64,000 bases of DNA from Lasiodiplodia sp. COLG20. Taxonomy: Eukaryota; Ascomycota; Dothideomycetes; Botryosphaeriales; Botryosphaeriaceae. The translations under genes were made by a program, and so were the position numbers. This document shows, piece by piece, positions 10,486-21,395 of this stretch (the stretch's first letter is position 1; every line of letters begins with the position of its first letter). The notes beneath the pieces were generated by a model, which saw only the letters and a list, made by a program, of their open reading frames with translations, made no database searches and was not told the origin of the DNA. Where the stretch lies: contig VNWV01000005.1 of NCBI GenBank assembly GCA_009801085.1, positions 248,001 through 312,000 on the forward strand. The letters are read 5' to 3'.

Positions 10486-12477
10486 CTACAAGTGAAGGTC
10501 ATTCCAGCCCCCAACCCACTCAAGATCGCCGATGTCGTCGCCGGAAGTTGCGTGTTGGCGCCAATCTTTGCTCAAACTCCACTCCTGATGTCCCTGGTGA
10601 TGTCCCTTTCCAACGCCGAAATCAAATCCATGAAAGTTGTGATGTCCAAACCCCATACCCTTCTTCCAATTCAAAGTCTTGTTGCTCTTCTGTTGCTTAG
10701 AACCCAAAGAGTGCGCCATCTGTGGCGACTTGGTCTTCTCCGGACTTGGCTGAGCTCGCCTGCGATCACCCAGCGCCGCCCACTTCTCCGTCATGTCGAA
10801 GCCCGAACGCTTCTTCGGCGGCGAATAGCGGGGTCCAGTCAGCTGATTAGCAGCGGTAGGCTTGTGCTGCACTTGCACAACAATAGGCTTGCGCTGCTCC
10901 TTGTTCTCACTTGACTGGTGCTGCAGGTCTTCAAAGATGAAGCCCGTCTGCTCGCTGATGACACTGCGAGGTGCCGCCGGCGGGCTACGGTTCCTGCTGT
11001 TGTGGATGCTAGCAGGGTCCTTCATCTCCATCAGGCCAGCGCGAGGTGTAGTGCGGCCAGAGCCAGTCTCGTTGCTCCACACACGCTCCTTGAAACCCAG
11101 CTTGTCCTGGAAGGAGTACTCAATTCCTCCGAGGTTCTCCTCCTCCTCTTCTTCCCAAAGGTCGCTCCAACTCTTAGAGACCATGTCGGTCTTGGCTCCA
11201 AACGCAGACGCAAGGCTGGGCATGGGCCGCATGGGCATGGAGCCAGGAATAGCCAAGGGCCTCGACGAGCCCTTCTGGATGGGACGAGGCTGCGTGCCCT
11301 CGTTGGACTGCAAAGAGATGCCGAGGCCAGAGTCGACGAACGAGACAACCGACGAACGCTCAGGCTTGAACGAGCACCAGTCGCCCTCGGTGCGCTCCGA
11401 CTCGGGGAACAAATCCTCCGAGTACCTGTCCATGTCGTGAATGGTCGAGAGCTGGCGGACTGGCTGAGGAGGCGTCATTGCAAGAGCCCTGGCCCAAGGG
11501 AAAGCACCATCTTGGCCGAGGTTGGCAGTGCTGACCGAAGGGGTGCGAAGGGGCTCGCGGTTGGCCGTGGCTCCAATGACGTCGCGGTCCTCGTTGCAGA
11601 ACTCATCGAGCGACTCGTCATCGGTGGTGAAGGAGATGACGCGGTCGAGGGCCTTGCGGACTGCGCTAAGCGAACGGTTCTCCGGATCGATGGCAAGGCA
11701 GTGAATCAGGACCTCGAAGGTGTCCTGAGACATGTTGGGGAAGACATCGAACAGAGACTGGCGATCGCTGGCGAAATCGCGGAACAGGGGGTCCGAGGTT
11801 GTAGGCGTAGCGAAGGGGTTGCGGGAGAACAGGATGTTGAGCAGGCAAATGCCGACCGCCCAGACGTCAGCCTTGGCAGGCGAGTAACCGTTGGTCCCGC
11901 AGTCGTACTGCTCGGGAGCCATGTAGCGGTCACTGCCGACAGCAGACTCGTAAGACCATTCGTCAGTAGTCGCAAGACCGAAGTCACCAAGCTTCATGTC
12001 TCCGTCCTGGGTGAGGAAGATGTTCTCAGGCTTGACGTCGCGGTGGTAGATACCCTTGGAGTGCATAAACTCAATAGCGGAGATCAGCTGGAGCATGAAC
12101 TCACGAACGTGCTCCGTCTCCAAGGGGCCGCGGCCGAGGCGAATGGCTTCGTACAGGTCGCCATTCGGGCAGAGCTCGAGGACGAGGTAGACATGGTGCT
12201 CAGTCTCGAAAGTGTGGACAAGGTTAACGATGTTCGGGTGCGAGCTAAGCTTGCGGTGAATGGTCAGCTCCTCAGAGCGATCATCAATGGCGAAGGCCGA
12301 CGGGCATCCGCTGGCATCTGTGGTCTTGGTCAAGCACTTGACGGCGACGGTCTCTCCGGTGTGGTGGTCCTTGGCCATGAAGACCATGCCGAAGGAGCCA
12401 TGATTGAGAGCGGAGAGGGTCTCGAAACGTCCGTCGAGAAGTGCGCCATCCTTGAACTGATTGCGCATACACTCCAT
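10486..12477 (-). CDS. ksp1: Ksp1-type serine/threonine protein kinase
   Basis: Single exon, 663 residues; the start is the ATG at 12477 (MECMRNQFKDG), the upstream open frame beginning only with TTG. The kinase domain covers about residues 18-290: P-loop ALNHGSFGMVF, catalytic lysine in VAVK, HRD loop GIYHRDVKPENIF, LGDFGLATT, GSDRYMAPEQYDC and LLNILFSRNPFATPTTSD. The P-loop has Asn where the first glycine is usual, as budding-yeast Ksp1 also departs there. The pattern LFDVFPNMS..F.VL follows Ksp1 closely. Yeast Ksp1 acts in filamentous growth and TORC1/PKA control of autophagy (family knowledge). The C-terminal half is low complexity and probably disordered, with an acidic WEEEEEENLGG stretch and repeated basic Ser/Pro sites. 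Orthology to Ksp1 is likely; the regulatory role is inferred. Confidence 0.88.
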   Translation of the reverse strand: MECMRNQFKDGALLDGRFETLSALNHGSFGMVFMAKDHHTGETVAVKCLTKTTDASGCPSAFAIDDRSEELTIHRKLSSHPNIVNLVHTFETEHHVYLVLELCPNGDLYEAIRLGRGPLETEHVREFMLQLISAIEFMHSKGIYHRDVKPENIFLTQDGDMKLGDFGLATTDEWSYESAVGSDRYMAPEQYDCGTNGYSPAKADVWAVGICLLNILFSRNPFATPTTSDPLFRDFASDRQSLFDVFPNMSQDTFEVLIHCLAIDPENRSLSAVRKALDRVISFTTDDESLDEFCNEDRDVIGATANREPLRTPSVSTANLGQDGAFPWARALAMTPPQPVRQLSTIHDMDRYSEDLFPESERTEGDWCSFKPERSSVVSFVDSGLGISLQSNEGTQPRPIQKGSSRPLAIPGSMPMRPMPSLASAFGAKTDMVSKSWSDLWEEEEEENLGGIEYSFQDKLGFKERVWSNETGSGRTTPRAGLMEMKDPASIHNSRNRSPPAAPRSVISEQTGFIFEDLQHQSSENKEQRKPIVVQVQHKPTAANQLTGPRYSPPKKRSGFDMTEKWAALGDRRRAQPSPEKTKSPQMAHSLGSKQQKSNKTLNWKKGMGFGHHNFHGFDFGVGKGHHQGHQEWSLSKDWRQHATSGDDIGDLEWVGGWNDLHL

Positions 12478-15271
12478 TTCCAAAAGTATTAGGACGAAGA
12501 GTTTGGCCGACGAGGTGGGTCGTACAGCAAGAAACCGGCGTCAGAAGAATGAGAAAGCGCCGTAAAGAAGAATCGAGTCGTAAAAGAACAAGCCGACAAT
12601 CCGCTCCGGAAGCAAAAAAAGGCCAGTTCTATGGTGCTTTTAGTGCGAAAGCGAAATGGACTTGGTAAGAATGATACAGAATAGATAATGGGAGATAGGA
12701 AAGTCCGAGAGTCGAGAGACTTTTTTTGCAGTAACAGTAGTTGTAAGTTTCGTTAGGCGCTTCAAAGCAAAAACACCGTATCGCTCAGGTGGTATAGTGT
12801 CGTAATCGGAATATGCACAGAGGAGGAGAGGTCGAGTCGAGTGGGTGGGTGGAGGAACCGCGAAAGGTTAGAGGCAAGGAAATGGAAGGAGTGTGGTTGT
12901 TGGCATTTGAGAGATTAGATCAGAGTATGGTGTAACCCGAATCAACGAGTGTAGGAAAAGTATCGGTTGAGGTCGCCGGTGAGGGTCGAGGGTTTGATGA
13001 TTGTCGGGAGCCGAGGCCGGAACCGATGGTGTAAGCCGAAGGAATCGCAAGAGCTCGCTGCGTAAGGGAAGAAGAGAAGAAGTCGTGGCACGTAGGGAAA
13101 GACCCGAAGATCCACCCAACACTCGGGAATTGACCAGGAGAGTGCGGTTGTCTATCGGCAGAGAGGTGGTCGAGACGAGAGCCGGGTCTCGGGGAGGGCT
13201 GTAGCAGCGGGATCGACGGAGGCGACGATACTGCCTTAGGCGAGAGGTGTGGCTGTCGAGTGTTCTTTGAATGCGTGTACCATCAAAGGGCGGACTCTGG
13301 AAGCTTAAAGGTGTTGGTGCGGGTGGGGATGATGTGATGAGCGGCTGGGCTGTCGTCGGCGTGGCTCAGAGCATCCGGTTTGCGATGACGCGAGGCAGGA
13401 GGTCAAAGCTCGGTATGAGTCGGTCGTGGGTCCGGATGGCGGCAGTGCCCAATGCAATGAGTCACTCGGGGGTGGAGACGAGAGGTGCTGTTGAGGTTTC
13501 CGGTGCGAAAGAGAACTTGGGGGGGAGCGGGAGAGAGATGAGCCGTGTGTGTTGTGGTCGCTCGTCGAGGCTGGTGCAGCAGTGTTGCAGGCAGGCGGCA
13601 GGCAGGCGCGCAGATGATGGAACGAGGTGCGAGTCGCAGGGGGCAACAGACGGAGGGAGAGGAATGCTGCAGCTTTTGGCGGGATGCAACGACGTGAGCG
13701 AAGCTTGGCTCGAGAGGTTAGGACATGGCGAGGAGGGCTGGAAGTCTGGGGACGAGGCAGATAGGAGAGGGCTGGCTGTTGTAGGGACGACGAAGCGTTA
13801 ATACAGGGCACAGCCATCCGCAACGCGCGCGCCCGGCCTCGATTGGCCGCGCCGCCGGGACCCCCCGGCCGCCCCCAGCGCCGTCGCTTTGGGGAAAGCG
13901 CGGCCAGGGTTTACCGTCACGCGAACGTGGCAGCTCTAGTGCAAGGAAAGCGCGGCCCTTGCTCACATCCAGCCAACAGCCGGCGCGCCCGGCCGCCCAC
14001 CCTCGCAGCGTTGGGTGGCGAACTGGTTCGATCCGATTCCACGCTTTCTCGCCCGGCCGCCATGGCAACGCGCGCCCGCCTGCGTCCAGCGAGCGCTTTG
14101 TCGCGATTACGTGTGCCGCTCGCTCGTCGCTCGCTGGGCTCCCCGCTTTCGCACAAGTCGCCCTCCGGCGCCCTGAAACCGACAGAGGGCACACCCCTGC
14201 TGATGAAACGCCCTCGCCCGCCGTCTCCTTGCCTGGGCCGTAAATAACGATGTCCCGAAGGCTCCACCCGAAATAACACTGAAGGGTCCGCAAAGCGCCG
14301 TGATCGACGTCAGACGCGCCCACCTTTGTCTCGGTGACGACGGCCCTGACGGTCATGCCATCGCTGCTCTCGTAACAGCGCCGCCCCAATGCCGCCGTGT
14401 GGCACATGTCGCACAATAACGCTGCCCGGCGCGGTCTCGAGTGGCCGGCGGGCCTCAGGCGACCATGTTCGGCGCGGCAATTGCTGCACTCGCCCGCGAG
14501 CGCCTGCTGTGCCGCCCCGCGAGTTTGATCAACCGCTCTGGCCAGCCTCTCGCTTGCAGCCAGGAGACGAGCGCATCTCCGGCCTCGACCTGCACACGCT
14601 GCGATAGCGTCAGAGCTCCGCGAGTCGTGCCTCCCATTGCCGTCTGCTCGGGACGCGCGCTGCGGGATGTGGAGGCGTCAAGCTCCCGCAAGGACGCGCT
14701 GCTGTTAATTTCGGCCATGGCCGCTTGCCCGTTTTCTGCACGGCCAAAAGTCGGTCAGCACCAAGGCAGAGGAATGAAGCTCGCGCATGCGACGAGCTGG
14801 GCTTGGCCGATGCTGCGCGGGCTGCCGTTCGCTGGACGCAGGCACAAGCGCGCCCGCTTATGCCGCCCATGTCTCGCCACCGCGCGAGCCGGCTAATGCA
14901 GGCGGGTGCATGCGGGCGCCGTTCTGGCCCCAAGCGATAGCAGTTGCACATCTACATTGGTCGCGCTGGTATAACGGCTGCGGGTGATGGTACACCGACT
15001 TTGTGAACACTATCTGTGACTGCCGGCCACTTATGCAGTAGCGGAGACCAAGAGTCAGCCACAGCAGCACGCTGCTCGTGGTGGAGCGTGGAGCAGCCGA
15101 TTGCGGATCGGCCTCGTGTCGGCCCGCAGAGGGTCTGCGGCGTTGTCGCGTAGATCGTTGGTGTGGAGTCGATGCGAGTTTCTGAGGCTCCATAGAAGCA
15201 GCCCACTACTCTTTCACTGCTCGGTTGGTTCCGGAGGATCCTCAATTGACTAGCTACACCTTTGTTCCATC
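12478..15271. other. 2.8-kb divergent region between ksp1 and the E1 gene
   Basis: This stretch separates the ksp1 start (minus) from the E1 start (plus). The part next to ksp1 (12480-13250) is purine-rich on the plus strand, consistent with a long C/T-rich leader of ksp1. From about 13800 to 15100 it becomes GC-rich. Open frames up to 232 codons on either strand (for example 13718-14416 minus) overlap each other and are Arg/Ala/Ser-rich, as expected from GC-rich non-coding DNA. No gene is supported. Confidence 0.45.
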
Positions 15272-17984
15272 ATGGCGGCCGACCTGCAGCCCGTCACCAC
15301 CCTCCTGCTCGACATCGGTATGTTCTTTGTCTCAGCAGCAAAATTTTCCTGCGCGCCCGACTTCGGCTGCTCACCGACTGTCGACGACACTACTGCGCGC
15401 CGCATGCGAGCGCCTGCCGTGTGCGGCTCCTCCGCCTCGCTCGCATTGATCCGACCTGCAGGTGCTGTTCGTCTTGGTGATAGTCGCTGACCCGGGTTGT
15501 TGCAGAGGGCACCGTCTGCTCCATCTCATTCGTCAGAGAGGTCCTGGTAAGCTTTTTTTTCCTTGCTCCATCCTATCTCAACCACCTCTTTCCTTTTCGT
15601 CCGGGACTCTCCACCTGCTTTGTTTTTTTCCTGCCCACGTGTGAGAAGCCAAGTTTCCGCGAACGTGTTCACCACACCACCTTTGTACTCCCATTCCGGC
15701 GAAAACTGCACACCGCCGTATGGCGCGAGGCTCCTCCTGCGCCACCGGCGCCCTCGACTTGTTCCAACACGTGGGCAACATCACCCGGACAAAGACATGG
15801 CAGACCCATCCGGATCACATTCTCACCTACGCGTGTCCACCGCTCTGTTTGAGAGACCACGTCCGCGAGCGGCAAAAGAGGAGGTGTAGCGAAACTCCAC
15901 CTGGCTACTTGGCAGCCAGGTAAGACGCGCGTTGCTGCGCTGGAGCGAAGCGCGCGTTTGACAGTTTCTCAGATCTGTTTCGTCCGGGCTTGCTCAAGCC
16001 AGCCAGAGATCTTGCAACTGAATCAATCTCCAGCAAGGGCACCCGCGGCCCGGACAGGCCTCGTTGAGGCACGTCGCCCGCTGGTCAAGGCTCGCCTTCC
16101 CGTGCAAGTGTTGAGCTGCTGGAGCAAACACACGTGGAGGAAAACGCTTGACCGCGATGGGTTTGTCTGCTCTGCTGGTCCAGTCAGACGTCCGGGTCAC
16201 TGCCTCATTTCCGCATATTGCTTGGCATATTGAGCACGAACTTCTTCACATTTCCCCTCCCTTGCTCCAGTCAAGCAATGCCAAGAACCCGGTGCGCAAA
16301 GGAACACGGTCATAGCTGCCCGCGGACGATATCGTCGACGATCGCGAGCAACTCGGGCTCGGTTCGCGCGAAGCGCTTACCCCTTGTTGAAACGACTCGT
16401 GTCCTCAACATTATTCTATCGGATTTGCGGTCTCTGCCGACGCTGGACGGGCTGGAGCCAGATCCTATCAATGTTGTGGCGTCCATGATCCGGCACATGT
16501 CGCTTCATAACGCGGCCATGTCATGACCCCTTACTCGTCCGGGCAATCATGTCGCCAGTTTCTCCGCTTCCAGCACCCATCTCCTAATTATCCCGTCGCG
16601 AGACGTCAGAGCATCAATGCCGTGCAGAGCGAGAGCCCCGGTGGTTCATTTCCCATATCGTTAGCGATGTCGTCGTTGCACAGATAATGCGGAGCTGGTG
16701 GAGTTCACCGGTCGCTTTCGATGCGGGCGCCCGTCGGGATCGTTCCAGGGCTCGAGGTGCTTGGGGGCACGCAATTGGGGCAGATTCGTTGCACGAGCGC
16801 TGATAGCATGTTTGCTTTGACATAACGCTTACGCGATTGAGCAGTTTCCGTACGCAATCGAGGTGCTCCCTGAGACGGCGGCGGCCAAATGGGACGACGC
16901 CGAGTTCAAGAGCTACGTGGAGGCATTCCCTGAGATTGCGCAGAAGTCGGCCAAAACATTCTCCGACTATGCGATCAATCTCATGAAACAGGACTCCAAG
17001 GTGCCGTATCTGAAGAAGTTGCAAGGTACGTAACTCGGTCACCACCAGATGCCGTCACACGCGCATAGGGCGGATACGTGGCAGGCGGCCTGAGCTTGCG
17101 GGCTAGCGGCGGCTGCGACATCGGTCCGTTTCCAACGTGACCCCCAAGCCGACGCCCGGTTTGGCAATGCCTTCAGCGTATCCCCCGCACCCACGCACAG
17201 ATCGGCAGCCACAGAGGGGACCGTAGGTGGATCGCACAGCTCACGCGGCAATGGTCTGCAGGTTATCTCTGGAAGAACGGCTGGAATACCGGCGCCTTCG
17301 TCGCGCCACTGTACCCTGACGTCTTGCCCCAGCTTCGCGACTGGCATGCCAAGGGTAAACAGATCGCCATCTTCTCGTCCGGGAGCGTGCCTGCTCAGAA
17401 GTTGTTGTTCGGCCACGTCGGCACCGCTGATGCCAACGGCGCCCAAGTGACCGCCAACGACGACGTTGCCGAGAGCTCCGAGAAGAAGCGCAAGCCGGAC
17501 GAAGCTGATGAGCCCAAGGAGGAAAACGTTGAGGAGCCGGCGGCCAAGAAGCCCAAGGCCACCGAGCCTCTGGTGGATCCCCCGGCTAGGCTGCCCGCCG
17601 TGCAGGAGCGCAAGCACAAGAAGCTCCACCGCCCTTATCTCGGTGAGGACATCAACGACCTGATCGTCGACTACTTCGATACGCAAAACGCCGGCCCCAA
17701 ACAGGAAGCCGCCAGCTACACGAAGATTGCGGGGGCGCTGGGGAAGCCGTGCAATGAGATCCTCTTCCTTAGTGACAACGTAAAAGGTATGTGGCCGCGC
17801 GCAATTGGGGCGAATGGGAGATCTAACCGCCCCACGCTATACAGAAGTCAGGGCCGCACTTGAGGCCGGCATGAAGTCCTTCGTCATCGACCGTCCGGGC
17901 AATGAGCCACTTTCTGACGACGATCGCGAGGCTTTTACTGTTCACACGAGCTTCAAGGACATTCCATTTGTGGAAACGGCTTGA
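15272..17984 (+). CDS. utr4: Enolase-phosphatase E1 (methionine salvage)
   Basis: Five exons: 15272-15317, 15506-15546, 16845-17025, 17262-17786 and 17845-17984, giving 310 residues with all phases closed. This HAD-family enzyme converts 2,3-diketo-5-methylthiopentyl-1-phosphate to the acireductone in the methionine salvage pathway (family knowledge). The HAD motif DIEGTVCSISF (Asp14, Glu16) is split by intron 1. FPYAIEVLPE, YLWKNGW, PLYPDV, IFSSGSVPAQKLLF, GEDINDLIVDYFDT and EILFLSDNVKEV follow in order. Between about residues 144 and 214 lies a charged insert with KKRK (164-167) and KKPK (185-188), making the protein longer than the usual 230-260 residues. Introns of 188, 1298 and 236 bases are large for this genome; the family joins VREVL and FPYAIE directly, so the 1.3-kb intron is hard to avoid. 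Confidence 0.92.
15547..16844 (+). other. 1,298-base intron 2 of the E1 gene
   Basis: The intron starts GTAAGC after the codons for REVL and ends GAGCAG before FPYAIEV, with no family residues missing. Most other introns here are 45-80 bases. It contains several unrelated short open frames (for example 16218-16526) without recognisable protein character, and no clear transposon ends. Confidence 0.75.
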
Positions 17985-18561
17985 TCAGCTTCAGTCACAC
18001 GACATGGCAGCTGTGGATTGCATCAATTGGCGTGGCTGACGTTAGCTTTGGGAGTTTCAGCCTCGCTTTCCGGCTAATATGTGGTGACGGAACAAGAAAG
18101 GTAATAGTCAAAAAGCTACTTCCATAGAGGCCACAGCTAGTCATACAGAGCTTCTTTGACACAAGCCCATGCAAATCAAAAGATAAATTGATTTGGACAC
18201 TCGCTTCAGAGACTCACGCCGTGACTCGCGACCATTTAGGCAATATGGGTGAGCTGCAGATGTCGCCGTGTAGTTGAGCCAGACCACCAACGATAGACAA
18301 TCCAGCAGCCTCGCATAGACATAGACATATATTCCAAACAGCAATAGAGCTATCAAGCAAGTGGTGAAGTCTAAAGCGTAGATGCCTAATCGGTCGAGCA
18401 TCGCAGAGCCAATCACGTGTCATCGCGCCGAAAAACGCCTCTCCACCAAACGCGCTTTCTCCGACAACAGCCCATTCGCCCATCCTCCATCACCATGAAA
18501 CCCGCAACGCAGCAACTAGCTATCACGCAATCAACCGCGTCATGCCGCCACCCCCGCCATA
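17985..18561. other. Intergenic region between the E1 and SWIM-protein genes
   Basis: This 577-base spacer holds the E1 3' UTR and the promoter of the SWIM gene. AT content rises around 18150-18360. No open frame or motif stands out. Confidence 0.45.
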
Positions 18562-19794
18562 ATGTCTCATGAGGCCGCCGACGAGCCGTTCCAGAAGAAG
18601 CTCCAACACGAACAAGCGCAGCCGCCGCCGCCGCATCATCTCCCCACGTCGCGAGCCTTCCTGACGGACCTGTTTGGCTCGCTTCCAGGACGGACGACCC
18701 CTGCTACTCCCTACGATGGGCGAGACGATGGCGCTGGCAATAGGGCACGTGTTGCAGAAGCAGCAGCACCATCGACGACGAGCGCCAACCCTCTCCGCGG
18801 CCTGCAGGGCAACGATCGAAACGTCTTTCTAACCCTACACGTCCTATTCCCGAACGAGCTGCTCCCGGCGCTGGACCTGCTGGATCGCCGGCTGGTGACG
18901 CGATTCATCGTAGGTGACGGGGCGCAGACGGCCACCATCCCAGCGGCGGCGCGGGGCGGTGATGCTGGATGTGATGAGGGAGTAGTAGCAGCAACCATTG
19001 GTCGGCCAGCCGTAGACGACGACGCTGGTATTGGCGGCGATCGCGACGACGACGTCGTCGACCCCGCTCGCCCAGCATCGGCACCGGCGGAAGCGACTGC
19101 TTCTTCGCAGCAGCACGACAACGCCGAGCACCAACAAGGAGATGCCGAGCACACCACCACCACAAGAACACCACTAACTCCTCTTCCCCTGTACTACGTC
19201 CATTCCGCCCAACAGCAGCATCGGCACCAGTTTCACCACCACCGCCATCGATCGCGCTACGGTCACCACCACCACGGCGGCCATGGCGCCCTTCTTGGAG
19301 ACGAGGATGATACAGTAGCATCATCCACCGCCGAGCCTGTTGGCGCCGCCGGCAACTGGTATGAGGTCCGACTCGCCGCGTGGAACTGCTCGTGCCCCGC
19401 GTTCGCGTTCGCGTCGTTTCCGGCGAACCTGGCTGAACCGAGCCCCAGCCCTGGGCCTGGTCTGATGATGGAGGGGGCCGCCGCTGCCGGGATGGAGGAA
19501 GGTGGGTGGAAGGAAGAAGCGGAGGGGGAGGGGCAGGAGCAGGAAAAAGGAGGCATTGCTGCAGGGGAAGAGGAGGGTGTGGGAGGTGATGGAGGCGAAG
19601 GCGTTTGGGAGCGGTTTGGTTTCGGTGGGCTGAGGAGGGGTACTGGCGAGAGCGGGCACGTGCCGCCCGTGTGCAAGCACCTGCTGGCGTGCTTGCTAGT
19701 CGAGAGGGCGCCAGGGCTGTTTGCGGGAAGTGTGGAGGAGAAGGTTGTTAGTGTTGAGGAGGCGGCTGCGTGGGCGGCGGGTTGGGGAGGGTAG
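18562..19794 (+). CDS. SWIM-type zinc-finger protein
   Basis: Single exon, 410 residues, ATG at 18562. The conserved parts are an N-terminal SRAFLTDLFGSL, a helix NVFLTLHVLFPNELLPALDL followed by LDRRLVTRFI, a YYVHS strand and WYEVRLAAWNCSCPAFAF, whose CxC pairs with VCKHLLACLL (CxH) near residue 375 to complete a SWIM zinc site. Between the two halves lies a long Gly/Glu-rich insert of about 95 residues; another insert is Ala/Asp/His-rich (HHHRHRSRYGHHHHGG). SWIM domains bind DNA or protein; fungal Sws1/Shu2 proteins act with Rad51 paralogues in recombination, and this could be a relative, but only the zinc motif and leucine-rich helix support it. The inserts are likely disordered. Confidence 0.75.
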   Translation: MSHEAADEPFQKKLQHEQAQPPPPHHLPTSRAFLTDLFGSLPGRTTPATPYDGRDDGAGNRARVAEAAAPSTTSANPLRGLQGNDRNVFLTLHVLFPNELLPALDLLDRRLVTRFIVGDGAQTATIPAAARGGDAGCDEGVVAATIGRPAVDDDAGIGGDRDDDVVDPARPASAPAEATASSQQHDNAEHQQGDAEHTTTTRTPLTPLPLYYVHSAQQQHRHQFHHHRHRSRYGHHHHGGHGALLGDEDDTVASSTAEPVGAAGNWYEVRLAAWNCSCPAFAFASFPANLAEPSPSPGPGLMMEGAAAAGMEEGGWKEEAEGEGQEQEKGGIAAGEEEGVGGDGGEGVWERFGFGGLRRGTGESGHVPPVCKHLLACLLVERAPGLFAGSVEEKVVSVEEAAAWAAGWGG

Positions 19795-20347
19795 GGCGTG
19801 GGCTGATAGAGGCGGATTTCCGTTGATTTTATGTGCAGAATCGTCAAGGGTACGTATAGGTGTGGAAATGGTATCCAAAGACCGATACCTTATAGCTGGG
19901 TGCTGCGTAGGAAATGCTGGCACTTTACATATTGGCAGATTTCAAAGAAAAGAAAATTCGCATACATAGAGGATGAGGTAGCAATTCCAAATGCGCCAAA
20001 TCGCACTAGGCGAGAGCTGCTGTGCAGAAGACAGTTAAGCCAGCCAATTGATTCGACTGAGACGTACTCGCAAAAGAGGGCATAAACGTTGCGTTGCCTT
20101 TATGGCAGTGAAATCATCATCTCCCACTGCTCAAGGAGAATGAAGACATCTGATACGAGTGTCGTAGTCTGACTTTTGGAATTTGCGTCAGTACGAGTGC
20201 TTTAACCTCCGTGGGAAGTAATTTGGTTTAGTTTTAGTTTAACAAGACCTCATCGAATGCCTTTGATTCACGTAGTATAACGCAGCACCAACGGACGTGA
20301 TAATTTTTTGCAGCTGTACTGACAAGTGGTACGCAAAAAGATGTCCT

Positions 20348-20491
20348 TTATATCCTGCAGTTCTTGTGGAGAGCAGGAGCAATTGTCTGCGTATAGATGT
20401 AGAGATCACTCTCCGTACGGACAGAATCTTCCAACTTCGCTCGGAGATCCGGTATAAGCTTCTTAAATATCTCTACGCTCCGCCTGTGCTC
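20348..20491 (-). pseudogene. Possible decayed coding fragment
   Basis: Read on the minus strand, 47 codons remain open with protein-like composition (RRSVEIFKKLIPDLRAKLED, then SDLYIYTQTIAPALHKNC) before a TAA at 20350-20348. No family recognised. It lies in the AT-rich block, so a remnant of an inactivated gene or element is plausible; chance cannot be excluded. Confidence 0.25.
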
Positions 20492-20850
20492 CATTTTACC
20501 GGAGCAAAGTACTCCAATCTCTTGAGAGTAAAGCTCGTCGCGTCCACATGTGTATCCAAAGGTAGGAAAGGAATGTCAGGCTGCTTTCTTCGGTCTGCGA
20601 TCCTAGGCTGCATTTTCACTACGGCCTTAATCTAGAGATTGATACCAAAAGGACCTTCTAATAGGAAAATTATTTAGCCACAACGTATAGAAAGGTAGAT
20701 ATAGACGCTAGGAAGATTAAACTACTCCTGGGCTTTCCCACATTCGTAGCTCGATGAAAAAGGCTTCACCTCCGCATGGTCGAAGGAGTTAGAATGGAAA
20801 CATAAACTTACTTTGAATCTGTAGCTTACAAGGCTCGAATGTAGAATCGC

Positions 20851-20851
<1 letters not shown>

Positions 20852-20881
<30 letters not shown>

Positions 20882-20949
20882 GAGAGGGAGAGAGGGGGGG
20901 AGTTGGACCCCCGCCCGTAGGTAAATACCCTCTCTTCCCACCTAAGCCA
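20852..20949 (-). repeat. tRNA-like SINE candidate with CT/T tail
   Basis: On the minus strand, TGGCTTAGGTGG (start of the box at 20949) fits the pol III A-box consensus TRGYNNARNNGG. About 37 bases on, GGTCCAACTCC resembles a B box with one mismatch. A CT-rich tract and then a run of about 20 T follow (20852-20899; seen on the plus strand as an A-run next to GA repeats). A tRNA-derived head with a simple-sequence tail is the layout of a SINE. A second copy was not found in this window, so this rests on the boxes and the tail only. Confidence 0.35.
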
Positions 20950-21395
20950 CCTCTTGTAAATTTGACTATGTGTAGGCCCCCGCAAACCACTTCTCTTGTC
21001 CGATTGCTGATTTTATAAGTGACCCACTCGATATATATGTCTCAAAATTGGTTTCTCCGGGACATGCCTTGGTGATTTTCACTCCCCTTGGGTTATTTAT
21101 TGCACATACGCATCATACCGGACAATAAGTTTGTGTCAAAGCTGGACCGGTGTAAAATTAAAGAGGTACTATGTATAAGGTAGTGTCTCGCCCATCTCTT
21201 TTCTATGGTGAGTAGGTACGATCAGTGTTCATCTGTAGCTGGTACGGTAGCGCTATATCTTGACAGCGTCGAGCAGTAAGAGAACCATTTCATTAACAAA
21301 CAGTAATGAGATTATTTTAGATAACTACTACTTAACAACACCACCGAAGCCTTGATAGAGATGCTTGATGTTCCTTTACCCTGAACTTCTATAAG

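Noticed and set aside
13718..14416. 232-codon minus-strand frame and overlapping plus-strand frames upstream of ksp1
   Set aside because: Long frames occur on both strands at once, as GC-rich DNA produces; residues are Arg/Ala/Ser-rich without conserved motifs.
20722..20985. 87-codon minus-strand frame through the A/GA tract
   Set aside because: It is produced by the CT repeat and T-run (Leu/Ser and Phe repeats); the pol III-like boxes explain the sequence better.
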